A stretch of 64,000 bases of DNA from CAVYXF01 sp963772335 (GCA_963772335.1 CAVYXF010000001.1:1426001-1490000); one strand, 5' to 3'; positions 51,373 through 61,070 are shown, numbered from the stretch's first letter. The notes: a model not told the origin generated them from the letters alone. Numbers and translations are program-made.

Positions 51373-52146
51373 ATGAGCGCCTACACGCAGGAAACCGTGC
51401 TTTCGGTTCATCACTGGACCGATCAGCTGTTCAGCTTCACGACCACCCGCAGCGCATCCTTTCGCTTCGAAAACGGCCAGTTCATCATGATTGGCCTTGA
51501 GGTTGATGCCAAACCGCTGGTGCGCGCCTACAGCATGGTCAGTCCCAATTATGACGACAAGCTGGAGTTCTTCAGCATCAAGGTGCCGGACGGCCCCCTC
51601 ACCTCGCGCCTGCAGCACATCCAGCCGGGCTCGCAAATCCTAGTCGGCCGCAAGCCGACGGGCACGCTGCTGCTCGACTACCTGCTTCCCGGCCGCACGC
51701 TTTACCTCCTGGCATCGGGCACCGGCCTTGCCCCGTTCATGAGCCTCATCCGCGATCCGGAGGCCTATTCGCGCTTTGAGAGAATCGTGCTGGCGCATAG
51801 CTGCCGGCGCGTGGCCGATCTCGCTTATCGCGAAACGCTCAGCCGCGGCTTTGCCGAGGATGAGCTGCTGGGCGAGGTGGCTGGCGGGAAATTCTTTTAC
51901 TACCCGACCGTCACCCGCGAGGCCTTTGACCATGAGGGCCGCCTGACGGATCTCATCACTTCGGGCAAGCTGTTTCGCGATCTCGACCTGCCGCCGCTTG
52001 ATCCGTCGCGCGACCGGGTGATGATCTGCGGCGGCCCGGACATGCTCCAGGACCTGCGCCAGCTCGTGATCGAGCGCGGCTTTGAGGAAGGCTCCAGTGG
52101 CCAGCCCGGCACGTTCGTGATCGAAAAGGCCTTTGTGGAAAAGTAA
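51373..52146 (+). CDS. fpr: Ferredoxin/flavodoxin-NADP+ reductase
   Basis: This 257-residue flavoenzyme transfers electrons between NADPH and ferredoxin or flavodoxin. FAD-binding motif RAYSMVSPNYDDKLEF lies near residue 55, GTGLAPFMSLIRDPE is the NADP-binding start and MICGGPDMLQDLRQL follows. The aromatic FVEK end is typical of bacterial Fpr proteins. It probably functions in oxidative stress and iron-sulfur pathways. Confidence 0.95.
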   Translation: MSAYTQETVLSVHHWTDQLFSFTTTRSASFRFENGQFIMIGLEVDAKPLVRAYSMVSPNYDDKLEFFSIKVPDGPLTSRLQHIQPGSQILVGRKPTGTLLLDYLLPGRTLYLLASGTGLAPFMSLIRDPEAYSRFERIVLAHSCRRVADLAYRETLSRGFAEDELLGEVAGGKFFYYPTVTREAFDHEGRLTDLITSGKLFRDLDLPPLDPSRDRVMICGGPDMLQDLRQLVIERGFEEGSSGQPGTFVIEKAFVEK

Positions 52147-52236
52147 TCGACGGGGGCGCACAGCTTGCCCTCACAAAACCAGGCTTTGCTTTCGCCGGCA
52201 GATTGGCAAAATAGCGAATCGCGGGGAGGCTTCATC

Positions 52237-52461
52237 ATGACTTATCGGGTGATTCTGGAAAAACGGGATGGCGGTCTTGAGGTGCTCGGCGATTTCGAGA
52301 CGCGCAAGGAGGCGATGGTCTGCATCAACCAGTTTCGCCTCGACGACGAGGGCCATGACGAATACCGCCGGCTGTGGATCGAGGACAGCGGCCGAGTGAT
52401 CTACAGCCATTCATCGACGAACTACCTCGTCGACCGCTATCCAACGCGCCAGGCGTCTTGA
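52237..52461 (+). CDS. Small conserved protein, unknown function
   Basis: This 74-residue product starts at the ATG at 52237, which has GGGGAGG at suitable distance. It is soluble, with an alternating beta/alpha pattern (YRVILEKRDGGLEVLGDFETR) and no Cys. I recognise no family. It may be co-transcribed with fpr, 90 bp upstream. Confidence 0.6.
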   Translation: MTYRVILEKRDGGLEVLGDFETRKEAMVCINQFRLDDEGHDEYRRLWIEDSGRVIYSHSSTNYLVDRYPTRQAS

Positions 52462-52534
52462 TGTGAGGCGCGATCGAATTGACGGAAACGCTGCATTGGG
52501 CTCGGCATTGCCCTCTCCCATTGTGAGCCTTTAT

Positions 52535-52555
52535 GGCGAACGATAAACGTTCGCC
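52535..52555. terminator. Hairpin between convergent genes
   Basis: GGCGAACG, loop ATAAA and CGTTCGCC form an 8-bp stem between the small protein gene and the convergent glycosyltransferase gene. No T-tract is clear, so it is a possible bidirectional terminator. Confidence 0.45.
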
Positions 52556-52630
52556 TTCGGAGTGGGGCCCGCTGTGCCGCCTGAAATGGCCTCGTTTAGC
52601 TGATCAGAGGCGCTGGCGATGTCAGACGGT

Positions 52631-53728
52631 TTACGCCTCCAGCCCATCGAGCCTGGCCATCAGCCGCAGATAGAGCGCGGCCGACTTGCGCCAGCGGAAG
52701 CGACGCGCCTGGGCATGGCCTTTCTCGATCAGCTCCGCCCGCAAATCGGCGTCGGCTTTGAGGCGCCGAAAATGCGCGAGCCATGCTGCCGGGTCAGTCG
52801 GCGCTGCATAAAGCGCAGCATCGCCGCACACCTCCGGCAGGCTCGCCCGGTCGGTGGAGACGACGGGACAGCCGCGCGCCATGGCTTCCAGCGCCGGGAG
52901 GCCGAAGCCCTCGGTGAAGGAGGGAAAGGCAAGGCAGAGACAGTCGGCGAACAAAGCCGCGAGCTCATCGTCGCTGATACTGCCAAGCCAGAACACGTTC
53001 GGCGCATTAAATCGCGGGGTTCCCTTGCTGAACACATTCGGATCGGCGGCTCCCGCTATGGCAAGCTGCAGCCCTGTGGCTGCCAGATCATCGGCCATGT
53101 CGAGCAGCATATGCACGTTCTTGTGCGGCGCGGGGCTGCCCAGCACCAGGATCGTGCCCCGGCCTGCGGCCTTTTCGGTCTTCATCGAATGCTGCGGTTG
53201 CCAGCTAAGCACATGTTCATGCCCATTGGGGATGACCGCCATTTTCCTGCGGCGCGCAATGCCGAACGCGGCCAGCTGGTCGGCGGAGAAGTGCGACACC
53301 GTCGCTACCCGCGCCGCACTTCTCCCCAGGGCCGGCAGCAGCACGCGGTAGAGCGCGCGGAACTGTGCGGAGTAACTTGCGGGATAAAGCCGCGTGTTCA
53401 CGTCATGTACGCAAACGATGTGCTTCCGGGCCGCAACCGGACCGGCATTGCCAAGGCTGATGAGACCGCCGCGCGGGGTCCTGGGCAGGACCAGCTGCTC
53501 CCAGGCATGGCCGCCGCTCTTGCCGGCGCGGCGCGGGGAAATGGCCTTCAGCGGCAAGGGCCGCATGAGACCGGGCGGCACCAGCAATTCCAGTGACAGG
53601 TCTTTTGCGAGCGGATGCCCGTCGCTGATCAGTGCATCGAGCGCCCGGGTGATCTCCTGTGCATAGCGCTGCACGCCAGAGAGTGGCTGCGTCAAAAACC
53701 GGCCGTTGATACTCCAAAATCTGGCCAT
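52631..53728 (-). CDS. GT4-family glycosyltransferase
   Basis: This 365-residue transferase has a GT-B fold. The N-terminal domain has SGVQRYAQEITRAL and VHDVNTRLYPASYSAQF, and the C-terminal domain the GT4 signature PSFTEGFGLPALEAMARGCPVV, in which EGFGLPALE includes the catalytic-region Glu residues. It is one of three similar GT4 genes in a polysaccharide locus and probably adds a sugar to an undecaprenyl-linked intermediate on the cytoplasmic face. Confidence 0.9.
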   Translation of the reverse strand: MARFWSINGRFLTQPLSGVQRYAQEITRALDALISDGHPLAKDLSLELLVPPGLMRPLPLKAISPRRAGKSGGHAWEQLVLPRTPRGGLISLGNAGPVAARKHIVCVHDVNTRLYPASYSAQFRALYRVLLPALGRSAARVATVSHFSADQLAAFGIARRRKMAVIPNGHEHVLSWQPQHSMKTEKAAGRGTILVLGSPAPHKNVHMLLDMADDLAATGLQLAIAGAADPNVFSKGTPRFNAPNVFWLGSISDDELAALFADCLCLAFPSFTEGFGLPALEAMARGCPVVSTDRASLPEVCGDAALYAAPTDPAAWLAHFRRLKADADLRAELIEKGHAQARRFRWRKSAALYLRLMARLDGLEA

Positions 53729-54169
53729 GACCTCAAAGCTGCCGTTCGGTCCTCACGCATCCACCTTTGCGGGCGTCGGCCCCAGTGCGATGGAAGCGGA
53801 ACACCGCTCCTCCTTCGCACACAGGCGAAATCCCCGCGCAAGGGCGGGTCCGCCACCTCGCAACACTCACACAGGCTTACTGGATCCCCGTTAACATGGT
53901 GATTCGGCTATTGCTGTGGCTCTGTTTTCCACCTGACCCGATCAGGCTGTAAGGGGAAGCCTCTATTACGGCAAAAGGCGCTCTGCTCTATCACCGGTCG
54001 TGCGCCGGCTCAATCATCGGGCGCTACTATTCACCGGAAGGTTATGCCCAGCTTCTGCGACGCTTTAACCGCAACTCCCGAAGATGCTGGCACTTGCGGT
54101 AAGATCGCGCTTAGGTTGCTTAAATCTCAATGGCCCGCTTCGCGTGCAGCCCTTTCGCCTTGGACGATC
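53729..54169. other. Intergenic region at the start of the polysaccharide locus
   Basis: This 441-bp gap separates divergent glycosyltransferase genes. It contains partial copies of the ATCCCCGCG/GGATCCCCGTT palindrome family near 53828-53890. I see no gene. Promoters for both neighbours should lie here. Confidence 0.5.
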
Positions 54170-55264
54170 ATGAGCATCCCGCAATATTCAGCCGATTTTT
54201 CGCTCGCCCTGATTAACCGCACCGGCGCCTACTATGTCTGCCGGGATGTCGTCGAGCGACTGAACCGGTTCTTCCCGGCGGTGCGCTATTGGCGGCTGTT
54301 TCTGAAGCGGGAGCCTCAAGGGCTCATGCGCAAGCTGCTTGGCCGGGCGATGCTCTATGAGCTCGGGCAATTCGGCGGCACAGGGCTCTTGCCGCGCCCG
54401 CGGGCAAGCCGCGCAGGCGATTTGCCGACGCTGTTCCTCGACCCGCTCTATGTGCTGCGCACGCGGCTTGAGGCCCGCGATATCGTGCTCTGCCACGATG
54501 TGGGCCCGCTCACCCATCCCGAGCTGTTCGATCGCGGCACGACCGCCATGTATCGGCAGGCCTATGATGTGATCCGGCGGTCAAAGGCCGGGATGGTCTT
54601 CGTCAGCGAGGCCTCGCGCGCCGAATTCACTTCGCTGTTCGGGGACGATTTCCGTTTCCTCGAAGTCATTCCGCTCTATGTGCGGGGGAGCGTTGCTGGG
54701 GGCGAGGAAAAAGCCCCGCCAGGCATGCGCAAGCCGTTCCTGCTCACGGTCGGCGGTCTGGAGGTTCGCAAGAACCACCGCCGGATCATCGAGGCCTTCG
54801 CCGCTTCGGGGCTCAGAGAGCGCGGCTATTCCTATGTGTTCTGCGGTCCGCGCGGCAATAGCGCGCGAGAGGTGCAGGCGCTCGCCGAGACGACGCCTGG
54901 CGTTCATGGCTTCGGCTATCTGAGCGATGCGGAAGTGTGCTGGCTCTACAACAACGCTGCCGGTTTCGTGCTGCCGAGCCTGCTCGAAGGCTTTGGCCTG
55001 CCGCCCCTGGAGGCGGCGCAGCGGGGGCTGGTCTCGATTGTCAGCCGCGGGGGTGCACAGCAAGAGGCGGTCGGCGAGGGCGCGATCCTGGTCGATCCGA
55101 AATCGGTGCCCGACATTGCCGCCGCAATGCGCCAGCTCGCCGACATGCCAGCAGAGGAAAAGCAGCGCCGCCTCGGCCTGGCGCGGGCGCATGCCAATGC
55201 CCTGTCGCAGGAGCTTTATCTTCAGCGCTGGAGCGACCTGCTGTCGGGAGCAGCCGCCCGATGA
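54170..55264 (+). CDS. GT4-family glycosyltransferase
   Basis: This transferase of about 364 residues starts at MSIPQYSADFSLALINRTG (54170); an upstream extension to 54044 is not plausible. The N-terminal RTGAYYVCRDVVERLNRFF and LCHDVGPLTHPELF lead to the C-terminal LPSLLEGFGLPPLEAAQRG, the E-x7-E type motif of GT4 enzymes. Its stop overlaps the next glycosyltransferase start by 4 bp (ATGA), showing translational coupling. Confidence 0.88.
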   Translation: MSIPQYSADFSLALINRTGAYYVCRDVVERLNRFFPAVRYWRLFLKREPQGLMRKLLGRAMLYELGQFGGTGLLPRPRASRAGDLPTLFLDPLYVLRTRLEARDIVLCHDVGPLTHPELFDRGTTAMYRQAYDVIRRSKAGMVFVSEASRAEFTSLFGDDFRFLEVIPLYVRGSVAGGEEKAPPGMRKPFLLTVGGLEVRKNHRRIIEAFAASGLRERGYSYVFCGPRGNSAREVQALAETTPGVHGFGYLSDAEVCWLYNNAAGFVLPSLLEGFGLPPLEAAQRGLVSIVSRGGAQQEAVGEGAILVDPKSVPDIAAAMRQLADMPAEEKQRRLGLARAHANALSQELYLQRWSDLLSGAAAR

Positions 55265-56430
55265 TGCTGGCACGAAACCGGATCTGGGCGCTGAATGGCG
55301 ATTTCGTAGCCTTGCGGCCGACCGGCGTCGCCCGCTATGCCCGCGAGGTGACGCTGGCGATCGATAATCTTGTCGGCGAGGGCCATCCGGCCGCGGCCGG
55401 TCTCGATCTAACCCTGATTGCGCCGCGCCAGCCGGAAAATCTAGCCCTGCAGCACATCCCAGTCCATGTCCTGCCCGAATTCCACACGCCCCGCCTGCCG
55501 CAATATTGGGTCCAGCGGCAATTACCGAGCGCGGTCCAGGGCGGTCTGGTTAGCTTCTGCAATCTCGCGCCGGTGACTGTGCGACGGCATATCGCCTGCA
55601 TTCATGATGCGCACACTTATCTCATGCCGGAGAGCTATGGCCGCGGCTTTCGCCTTGTCCATCGTCTGATCCTGCCGATGCTGGGCCGCCGCGCCCGCTA
55701 CATCACCACGGTCTCGGAGCTATCGCGCGATCATCTGATCCGCTATGGCATTGCGCCGGATGAAAAGATCGTCGTGGCGTATAATGGCGCGGACCATGCC
55801 GGGCGTTGGACTGATGCGCGCTCTACTCTCGAACTCGGACCACGCCCCTTCGTGCTGTGTCTCGGTCAACCGCAGCGCTACAAAAATATGGAGCTCGTGC
55901 TGAAAATGGCGCCGAGCCTCGACGCGCTCGGGCTCGATATTGCGATGGCCGGCGACATCTCTGAAGACGTCCTGCCGCTCAATGGTGCAGGGCGTCCCGG
56001 CAATCTCCGCCTCATGGGGCGCGTTAGCGATGATGATCTGGCAAAGCTCCTCAGCAATGCCGTGTGTTTCCTGTTCCCATCGCGCATCGAGGGCTTTGGC
56101 CTCCCCGCCATCGAGGCCATGACGCGGGGCTGCCCGGTCATCGCCTCGACAGCGCCATGCCTGCCGGAAATCTGCGGTGAGGGCGCTATCCTCGCCGATC
56201 CCGACAATCCGGAAGCCTGGGTGCGCGGCGTCGGTCAGCTCTGGCACGATCAGCAGACCCGGCGGCGCATGATCGAGAACGGCCGCAAGCGGGCAGACCG
56301 CTTCACCTGGCGCGCCATCGCCGAGACCTATCTGACGCTGATGGCCCGCGTGGATGAGGAGGACCGGCGCTCAGCATCGGACCGAAAAGTGGAAACCACT
56401 TTTCGGATAAATCCGATGCGTGAGCAATAA
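55261..56430 (+). CDS. GT4-family glycosyltransferase with repeat-encoded tail
   Basis: This 389-residue transferase starts at the ATG at 55261 (MMLARNRIWALNGDF); codons upstream in the same frame belong to the overlap with the previous gene. GVARYAREVTLAI and IHDAHTYLMPESYGRG lie in the N-terminal domain; FPSRIEGFGLPAIEAMTRG is the GT4 signature. The last ~19 codons (from ASDRKVETTFRINP) are read through a palindromic repeat at 56374-56419 and are absent in relatives. Thus a repeat insertion extended the protein. It is coupled to the preceding gene. Confidence 0.88.
   Translation: MMLARNRIWALNGDFVALRPTGVARYAREVTLAIDNLVGEGHPAAAGLDLTLIAPRQPENLALQHIPVHVLPEFHTPRLPQYWVQRQLPSAVQGGLVSFCNLAPVTVRRHIACIHDAHTYLMPESYGRGFRLVHRLILPMLGRRARYITTVSELSRDHLIRYGIAPDEKIVVAYNGADHAGRWTDARSTLELGPRPFVLCLGQPQRYKNMELVLKMAPSLDALGLDIAMAGDISEDVLPLNGAGRPGNLRLMGRVSDDDLAKLLSNAVCFLFPSRIEGFGLPAIEAMTRGCPVIASTAPCLPEICGEGAILADPDNPEAWVRGVGQLWHDQQTRRRMIENGRKRADRFTWRAIAETYLTLMARVDEEDRRSASDRKVETTFRINPMREQ
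56374..56419. repeat. Palindromic repeat read as glycosyltransferase C-terminus
   Basis: A 46-bp palindrome: GCATCGG, ACCGAAAAGTGG, AAA, CCACTTTTCGG and CCGATGC. It belongs to the same family as the triple array at 18113-18290 and the single copy at 61606-61650. It lies within the 3' end of the coding sequence. Confidence 0.9.
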
Positions 56431-56432
56431 AG

Positions 56433-57938
56433 TTAGTGGCCCGTTGAGGAGGCCGGCGTCGAGGCCAGTGTCTTCACCTGGATTGCGCGGCGCTCACCGC
56501 GCAATCTGGCGCGCAGCGCGTTGAAGATGAACACCAGCTCGCCACTCAACGGATGCCTGACCAGCCAAATTCCAGCTAGCCAGCCGAACACCGCAAGAAC
56601 GCCTAAGAATATGCCGTGCGGCGCCGATATGTCGAACTGCATGCCCTGATAGACGATCTGAGCGGCTGGGGGTATGGCGGTGCAGAAAGTCACGACAAAG
56701 CTCTTCACTGTCGCTGCGCCAAGCTCGCGCCAGCGGAAACGCAGGTGCAAGCGGACGAACGCGAGCCCCACGAAAGCCTGCACGGCATAGGTCACGACGA
56801 GGCTCGCGGCGAGGTACGTCAGCCCATAAGTCGCCGCAACACCGCTGATCACCCCAGAGATCGGCAGCACGATAACGCTCGACAGCACCAAATCGCGCAT
56901 CGCGCCGATCGCCATCAGCGTTGGGTAGATAAGGATGCCGGTGAAGGTGAATGTCATCGCCATGGCGATGATCTGCACCAAGGGTACGATGCTGAACCAT
57001 TGCGCCCCCACCAGAATCTCCACGGCCGGGTGAGCGAGCAAGGCCAGCAGCACGAAGGCCGGCCAATAGACGGCCGAGATGTAAGAGACGGCAAGCAGGA
57101 ACGGCGCTTTCAAGTCGCCGCCCTTTCGCGCCTCTGCCGCCAGTGCCGGCGCGACCACCGGGACGAGGCCGGACAGCAACAGTTTGCCGGGTGTCTGGCT
57201 GACCAGCAAAGCGCGGTTGTAGAAGCCGACGCCGGCAAAGTGGAACACCCGGCTGACCACCAGATAGGGCAGCATGTCGGCAAGCTGAGTGAGTAGCGCA
57301 TAGATGCTGCTATAGCCGCCAAAGCGCACCGCCCGGCGCCAATGACCGAGATGCGGCTTGAAGATCCAGAAATCGGGCTGGAAATAGAGGGCGAGAATCG
57401 CGGCAGCGAGCGAGCCGGCAAGAGAGGCCCAGGCAAAGCTCTTGTAGCTGAAGCCGAGCAGAACCAGAGTCACCGTGACAACGGCATTCACCGAGACTGT
57501 GGTGACGTTGATCAGGGCATATTTGCCGAACGCAAGATTACGTCGGAACAGCGCCATGATTGGACGCTCGAACGGTCCGGGCAGGAAGGCGAGCGCGAAA
57601 ATATGAAGATAGGCGGCAAGCTCGGGCACGTTATATTGGTCGGCAATCCAGCCGGCGGAGAGAATGATCGTCAGCGTGAGCACCGCCGAGATGATGAACA
57701 TGACCGTAAAGGAGGTGCGGATATCCTCGCGCGACAGCTCTTTTTGCTGCACCAGATAGGTGCTCGGCACGTCGCGAAAGGTCTCTACCAGTGTCCAAAT
57801 CGTGGTGCCGAGGGCTGCAACGCCGATCTCCGACGGCGTCAGCAGGCGGGACACAATGGCGATGAGGCCGAAATTTACCGCCAGATTGATGTAGCGCTCT
57901 GTGGAGGTGAAGAGCAGCGCTCGCCTGATTCCGGTCAT
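56433..57938 (-). CDS. Polysaccharide flippase (Wzx-like)
   Basis: This 501-residue integral membrane protein has about 12-14 hydrophobic segments and belongs to the polysaccharide transport/MVF superfamily. Near the start are FGLIAIVSRLLTPSEIGVAAL and TYLVQQKELSREDIRTSFTV, typical of the family. It should flip undecaprenyl-linked oligosaccharide across the inner membrane before polymerisation. The C-terminal cytoplasmic tail (LRGERRAIQV) is basic. It ends 3 bp from the convergent glycosyltransferase stop. Confidence 0.88.
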   Translation of the reverse strand: MTGIRRALLFTSTERYINLAVNFGLIAIVSRLLTPSEIGVAALGTTIWTLVETFRDVPSTYLVQQKELSREDIRTSFTVMFIISAVLTLTIILSAGWIADQYNVPELAAYLHIFALAFLPGPFERPIMALFRRNLAFGKYALINVTTVSVNAVVTVTLVLLGFSYKSFAWASLAGSLAAAILALYFQPDFWIFKPHLGHWRRAVRFGGYSSIYALLTQLADMLPYLVVSRVFHFAGVGFYNRALLVSQTPGKLLLSGLVPVVAPALAAEARKGGDLKAPFLLAVSYISAVYWPAFVLLALLAHPAVEILVGAQWFSIVPLVQIIAMAMTFTFTGILIYPTLMAIGAMRDLVLSSVIVLPISGVISGVAATYGLTYLAASLVVTYAVQAFVGLAFVRLHLRFRWRELGAATVKSFVVTFCTAIPPAAQIVYQGMQFDISAPHGIFLGVLAVFGWLAGIWLVRHPLSGELVFIFNALRARLRGERRAIQVKTLASTPASSTGH

Positions 57939-58142
57939 CGACAGTCCTCAGCCTTCCTCTTTGCCCGGCAGCCAGTTCCAAGAGCAGGCGCGCCGTCGCC
58001 TCGCCCGAGTGCCCCCAAGAGGATTGCCCGCAATGTGAGGCTTCGCGCGGCAAAGCCCGGCGCTCGCGCGATCATGCCGATCCGCCGAAGTCCGGGTTCT
58101 TCTAAACCGGCGATTGTGGCCGGCCATTGTTTACAAATCATC
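57939..58142. other. Intergenic region between flippase and polymerase genes
   Basis: This 204-bp gap separates the flippase gene from the upstream polymerase gene on the same strand. I see no gene or clear promoter. Confidence 0.4.
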
Positions 58143-59607
58143 CTATGCACTCCGTGGAGCCGCCTGCGTTCGCGGTGCCGCATGGGTTAAAGCCTCAATA
58201 TCCGGTAAATGCATCGGCCCAGCCGCCCTCCGGCGCTCGGAAAGCACGTGATGGCGGCAGGCAAGAACGGTCGCGAGCGCGGTGAAGAACAAGACGCCGG
58301 GATCGGCCGTGCCGCCAGCAATGCTCCCCGCCAGCAGAAAGCCGATGACGGCGGCGCGCGCGCTCGAACAGAGCGCAAACAGCGGCACTTCAGCGCGGGT
58401 CGGCCGCAGTCTTCCCATCCCGCGCAGCAGTAGCCCGGTAAGGGCGGCCACCATCGCCGATCCGACGACGCCGAGCTGCGACAAGGTCGAGACGATCCAG
58501 CTGGAAGAGCGCGAGCTGCCCATGCCGACGCCCAACCCGTAGGTATCGAGGAACGATTGCAGGCTGCGCAAATTCCAATAGGCGCGCTCCTGGCCAGAGG
58601 ACGAGGTGGCCTTTTCCAGCACCATGGTCTGCAAGAGATCGAGGAACGGCTGGAACAGGCGGCTGTCGAACAGGTAGAACTCCCAGCATCAGCGCGAGCA
58701 GAGCGAGCCCAGCGACGACGAGCACCAGATCCTGGGGTTTGAGGCGGTCGCGAAGTGCGCCCCGGCCGACCGACAACAGCGCCAGGCAAATCAGCACCGT
58801 ACAGCCGACATAGGCCGTGCTGGATGTGGAGAGCAGCAGCAGGATCAGCATGGCGCTTGCGAGCAGCAAAGCCAACCGTGAGCCTGCCTCGCGCCAATAG
58901 GTGAATGAGAAAGCAAGTGCCGACAACCCGAAGGCGGCAAAGGAGGAGGCCTCAGGACAGCCGCCGACGATACGCCAGAAACCGGATTGCTCCGTCTCGG
59001 TGAGGAGCGCGTAATTCGCGGTGCGAATCGGCAGCAGCAGATCGCCGGTGCCAGCAAGCTTTCCAGCTAAGTCGATCGCGCCGAGCAGGACATGCATGAT
59101 GACAAATGTGAAAAGGCCAAGCCGGACCACCCGCAGGGTCTCACGGCGCATCAGGAGAACACAGAAGGCAATGAACAGCAGCACGCCGAGCAGGAAATAG
59201 GCGGTCTGCGTGATATTGCCGGAGACTGGGCCGAGCGGCAGTTCCTTCACCACGCCCTCGATCGGGATGAAGGCTGTCGTGTCTCCGGCGAACAGGCGCG
59301 GAAAAATGTAGCTGCCGGCCGCAACGTAGAACGCCAGCGCACAGACGAGCCACGCCGCCGGAAATTGCGTGAAGGCACGCCCGATATCGGCGAGCACCTC
59401 GCGGCGGGCAGCGACCGCGCCGATGATCGCGATGGCGAACAGGGTGTAGATCAGCGGCGAGGAGCCGCCGAGAGAAGACAGCGTGGCGAAGGCCGTCGCG
59501 CCGAAAGGCAGCGAGGCGAAGAATCCGATGATTAAAGCACCACCGGCCACCCCTCCGCCGAGAAGAAGGACGAGCCAAACTGCCAGACCTGCAATAGAAA
59601 ACGACAT
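58143..59607 (-). CDS. O-antigen polymerase/ligase-like membrane protein (Wzy), frameshifted
   Basis: A multi-span protein of about 485 residues is encoded in two frames. The first (from 59607) has about nine hydrophobic segments (AGLAVWLVLLLGGGVAGGALI, TLSSLGGSSPLIYTLFAIA) and the typical AYVGCTVLICLALLSVGRG loop before the frame goes wrong near 58680. Dropping one G from a GGG run joins LALML to EFYLFDSRLFQPFLDLLQT and the next frame down to 58143, with the Wzy/WaaL-like LDTYGLGVGMGSSRSSSW loop and further spans. It should polymerise or ligate the repeat units in the periplasm. The shift may be a mutation or a sequence error. Confidence 0.8.
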
Positions 59608-59663
59608 GCGCGAATATGGAAAATCTATCGGTGCGGTGACGGAAGTATTGGATTAAAAAAGCT

Positions 59664-59690
59664 ATTTTGCCTTAATGGCGTTGGCAAAAT
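59664..59690. promoter_or_regulatory. Inverted repeat upstream of the polymerase gene
   Basis: ATTTTGCC (59664-59671) and GGCAAAAT (59683-59690) form a perfect 8-bp dyad with an 11-bp spacer, 57 bp upstream of the polymerase start. It may be an operator. No regulator is known. Confidence 0.35.
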
Positions 59691-59807
59691 GCGGAATCTG
59701 CGTTTACAATTGTCTACTCGTTCTTCATGATTTTTTACGCACAGTCAGCTTATCTCCTTGTCCGCGGGCAGGTGGCGGAACAAGGTTGGCGAAGCGGGGG
59801 CTTTGAC

Positions 59808-60152
59808 ATGCTGTGGGTGATCATAACAGCTGGATTGACGGGACTCCTCAGTGGCTGCCTTTTCCGGGCGCCAGCCTTGATATTTTTGTCCTTCTTAAGC
59901 TTTGGCGGCGCCTTCGTCCTGTCTGTTGCAGCCCGTGAGACGTTCGGGGATGCCTTTATCACCGCTATTCTGCTCACGGCCGCCCTGCAGCTCGGCTATC
60001 TCGCGGGCGCAGGACTTTGCCATCTTCTCCAGCAGGTCCGAGGCCGTGTGGGAAACGATTTCGGCGTCGGCCTTGACCGGCAGCGTTTGCATTGCGCGCC
60101 GTCGCGCGATTTCCCCCGCCCCAGCGCCTGGGCCAAGAGCGAGAAGGCCTAA
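59808..60152 (+). CDS. Small membrane protein in the polysaccharide locus
   Basis: This 114-residue product (longer start at 59727 possible) has three hydrophobic segments: MLWVIITAGLTGLLSGCL, ALIFLSFLSFGGAFVLSVA and FITAILLTAALQLGYLAGAG. The tail is basic and Pro-rich. I recognise no family. It is convergent with the sugar-phosphate transferase gene (15 bp apart) and divergent from the polymerase gene. Confidence 0.6.
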   Translation: MLWVIITAGLTGLLSGCLFRAPALIFLSFLSFGGAFVLSVAARETFGDAFITAILLTAALQLGYLAGAGLCHLLQQVRGRVGNDFGVGLDRQRLHCAPSRDFPRPSAWAKSEKA

Positions 60153-60167
60153 AGCGCGGCCGCGGGC

Positions 60168-61070
60168 CTAGGCTGTGTCCCGGACGCGGAGCACTGCCGG
60201 TATAGTGCGCAGCATGATCCACAGATCCAGGACCGCAGACCAGCGCCGGACATAGTATCGGTCACAATTGACGCGGTGCGCATAGGTGGTGTTGCTGCGC
60301 CCGCTCACCTGCCAGATGCCCGTCAGCCCGGGCTTGGCTTTGGCATAATCGGCGGCGTGAATGCCATAGCGCTGCAGCTCGGAGGCGAGCACGGGCCGTG
60401 GGCCTACGCAGCTCATCTCGCCGCGCAGGATGTTGAACAGCTGCGGCAGCTCGTCGAGGCTGGATTTGCGCAGGACATGTCCGAACCAGGTGATGCGCGG
60501 ATCGTCTTTGAGCTTTTGTGTTTCCTGCCAGAGCCGTGCCGCCTCGCTGTTCTCGCTGAGGTGTTGCGTCAGCCTTTCCTGAGCATCAGGCACCATGGTG
60601 CGGAATTTGAAGCACCGGAACGGTTTCTTGCCAAAGCCTATCCGCTCCTGCACGAAGATGACCGGGCGTCCCATCGTCGCAAGGATGAGCAGCGCAATGG
60701 CGATCATGATCGGCGCCATGATCATGATGGCAGCGAGCGCGACACCGAAGTCGAAGCACTGTTTCCATGTGCCCCCGATCGGCGCTGCACGTCCGATGCG
60801 CCTGCTCTGGTCCAAATTGCCTTTGCGCCGACCCGACCCGAACGGCTCAGCAACGGTTTTCTGCGCGGCTAAGGAAGCCGAATAAATCAGGCCAAAAATC
60901 CGCGTGCCCTGCCCATCGGCAAACCGCTGCAGATCCCTGCCCAGATGCAGCTTGCGCGATGGGCCCTTTTGAAAGGACTTCTCTGCAACGCGCTGCGAGC
61001 TGTCGAGAATGCTCATCGAACTTCCTGTCAAATCACCGCTGATACTGCCGCCAATCCTCGCCCCAGACAT
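60168..61070 (-). CDS. Undecaprenyl-phosphate sugar-phosphotransferase (ExoY/PssY-like)
   Basis: This 300-residue protein, or about 282 residues if it starts at 61016 (MSILDSS), starts repeat-unit assembly by transferring a sugar phosphate to undecaprenyl phosphate. An N-terminal soluble region of ~105 residues precedes one membrane segment (VALAAIMIMAPIMIAIALL), then the catalytic domain. VQERIGFGKKPFRCFKFRTM, RKSSLDELPQLFNILRGEM, SCVGPRPVLASEL and KPGLTGIWQVSGRSNTTY are the characteristic motifs. It completes the flippase/polymerase-type pathway of this locus. Its upstream region is notably AT-rich. Confidence 0.92.
   Translation of the reverse strand: MSGARIGGSISGDLTGSSMSILDSSQRVAEKSFQKGPSRKLHLGRDLQRFADGQGTRIFGLIYSASLAAQKTVAEPFGSGRRKGNLDQSRRIGRAAPIGGTWKQCFDFGVALAAIMIMAPIMIAIALLILATMGRPVIFVQERIGFGKKPFRCFKFRTMVPDAQERLTQHLSENSEAARLWQETQKLKDDPRITWFGHVLRKSSLDELPQLFNILRGEMSCVGPRPVLASELQRYGIHAADYAKAKPGLTGIWQVSGRSNTTYAHRVNCDRYYVRRWSAVLDLWIMLRTIPAVLRVRDTA

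Noticed and set aside
54937..55260. An N-terminal extension of the third glycosyltransferase
   Set aside because: The extension is out-of-frame sequence of the preceding glycosyltransferase gene; the ATG at 55261 with the ATGA overlap fits much better.
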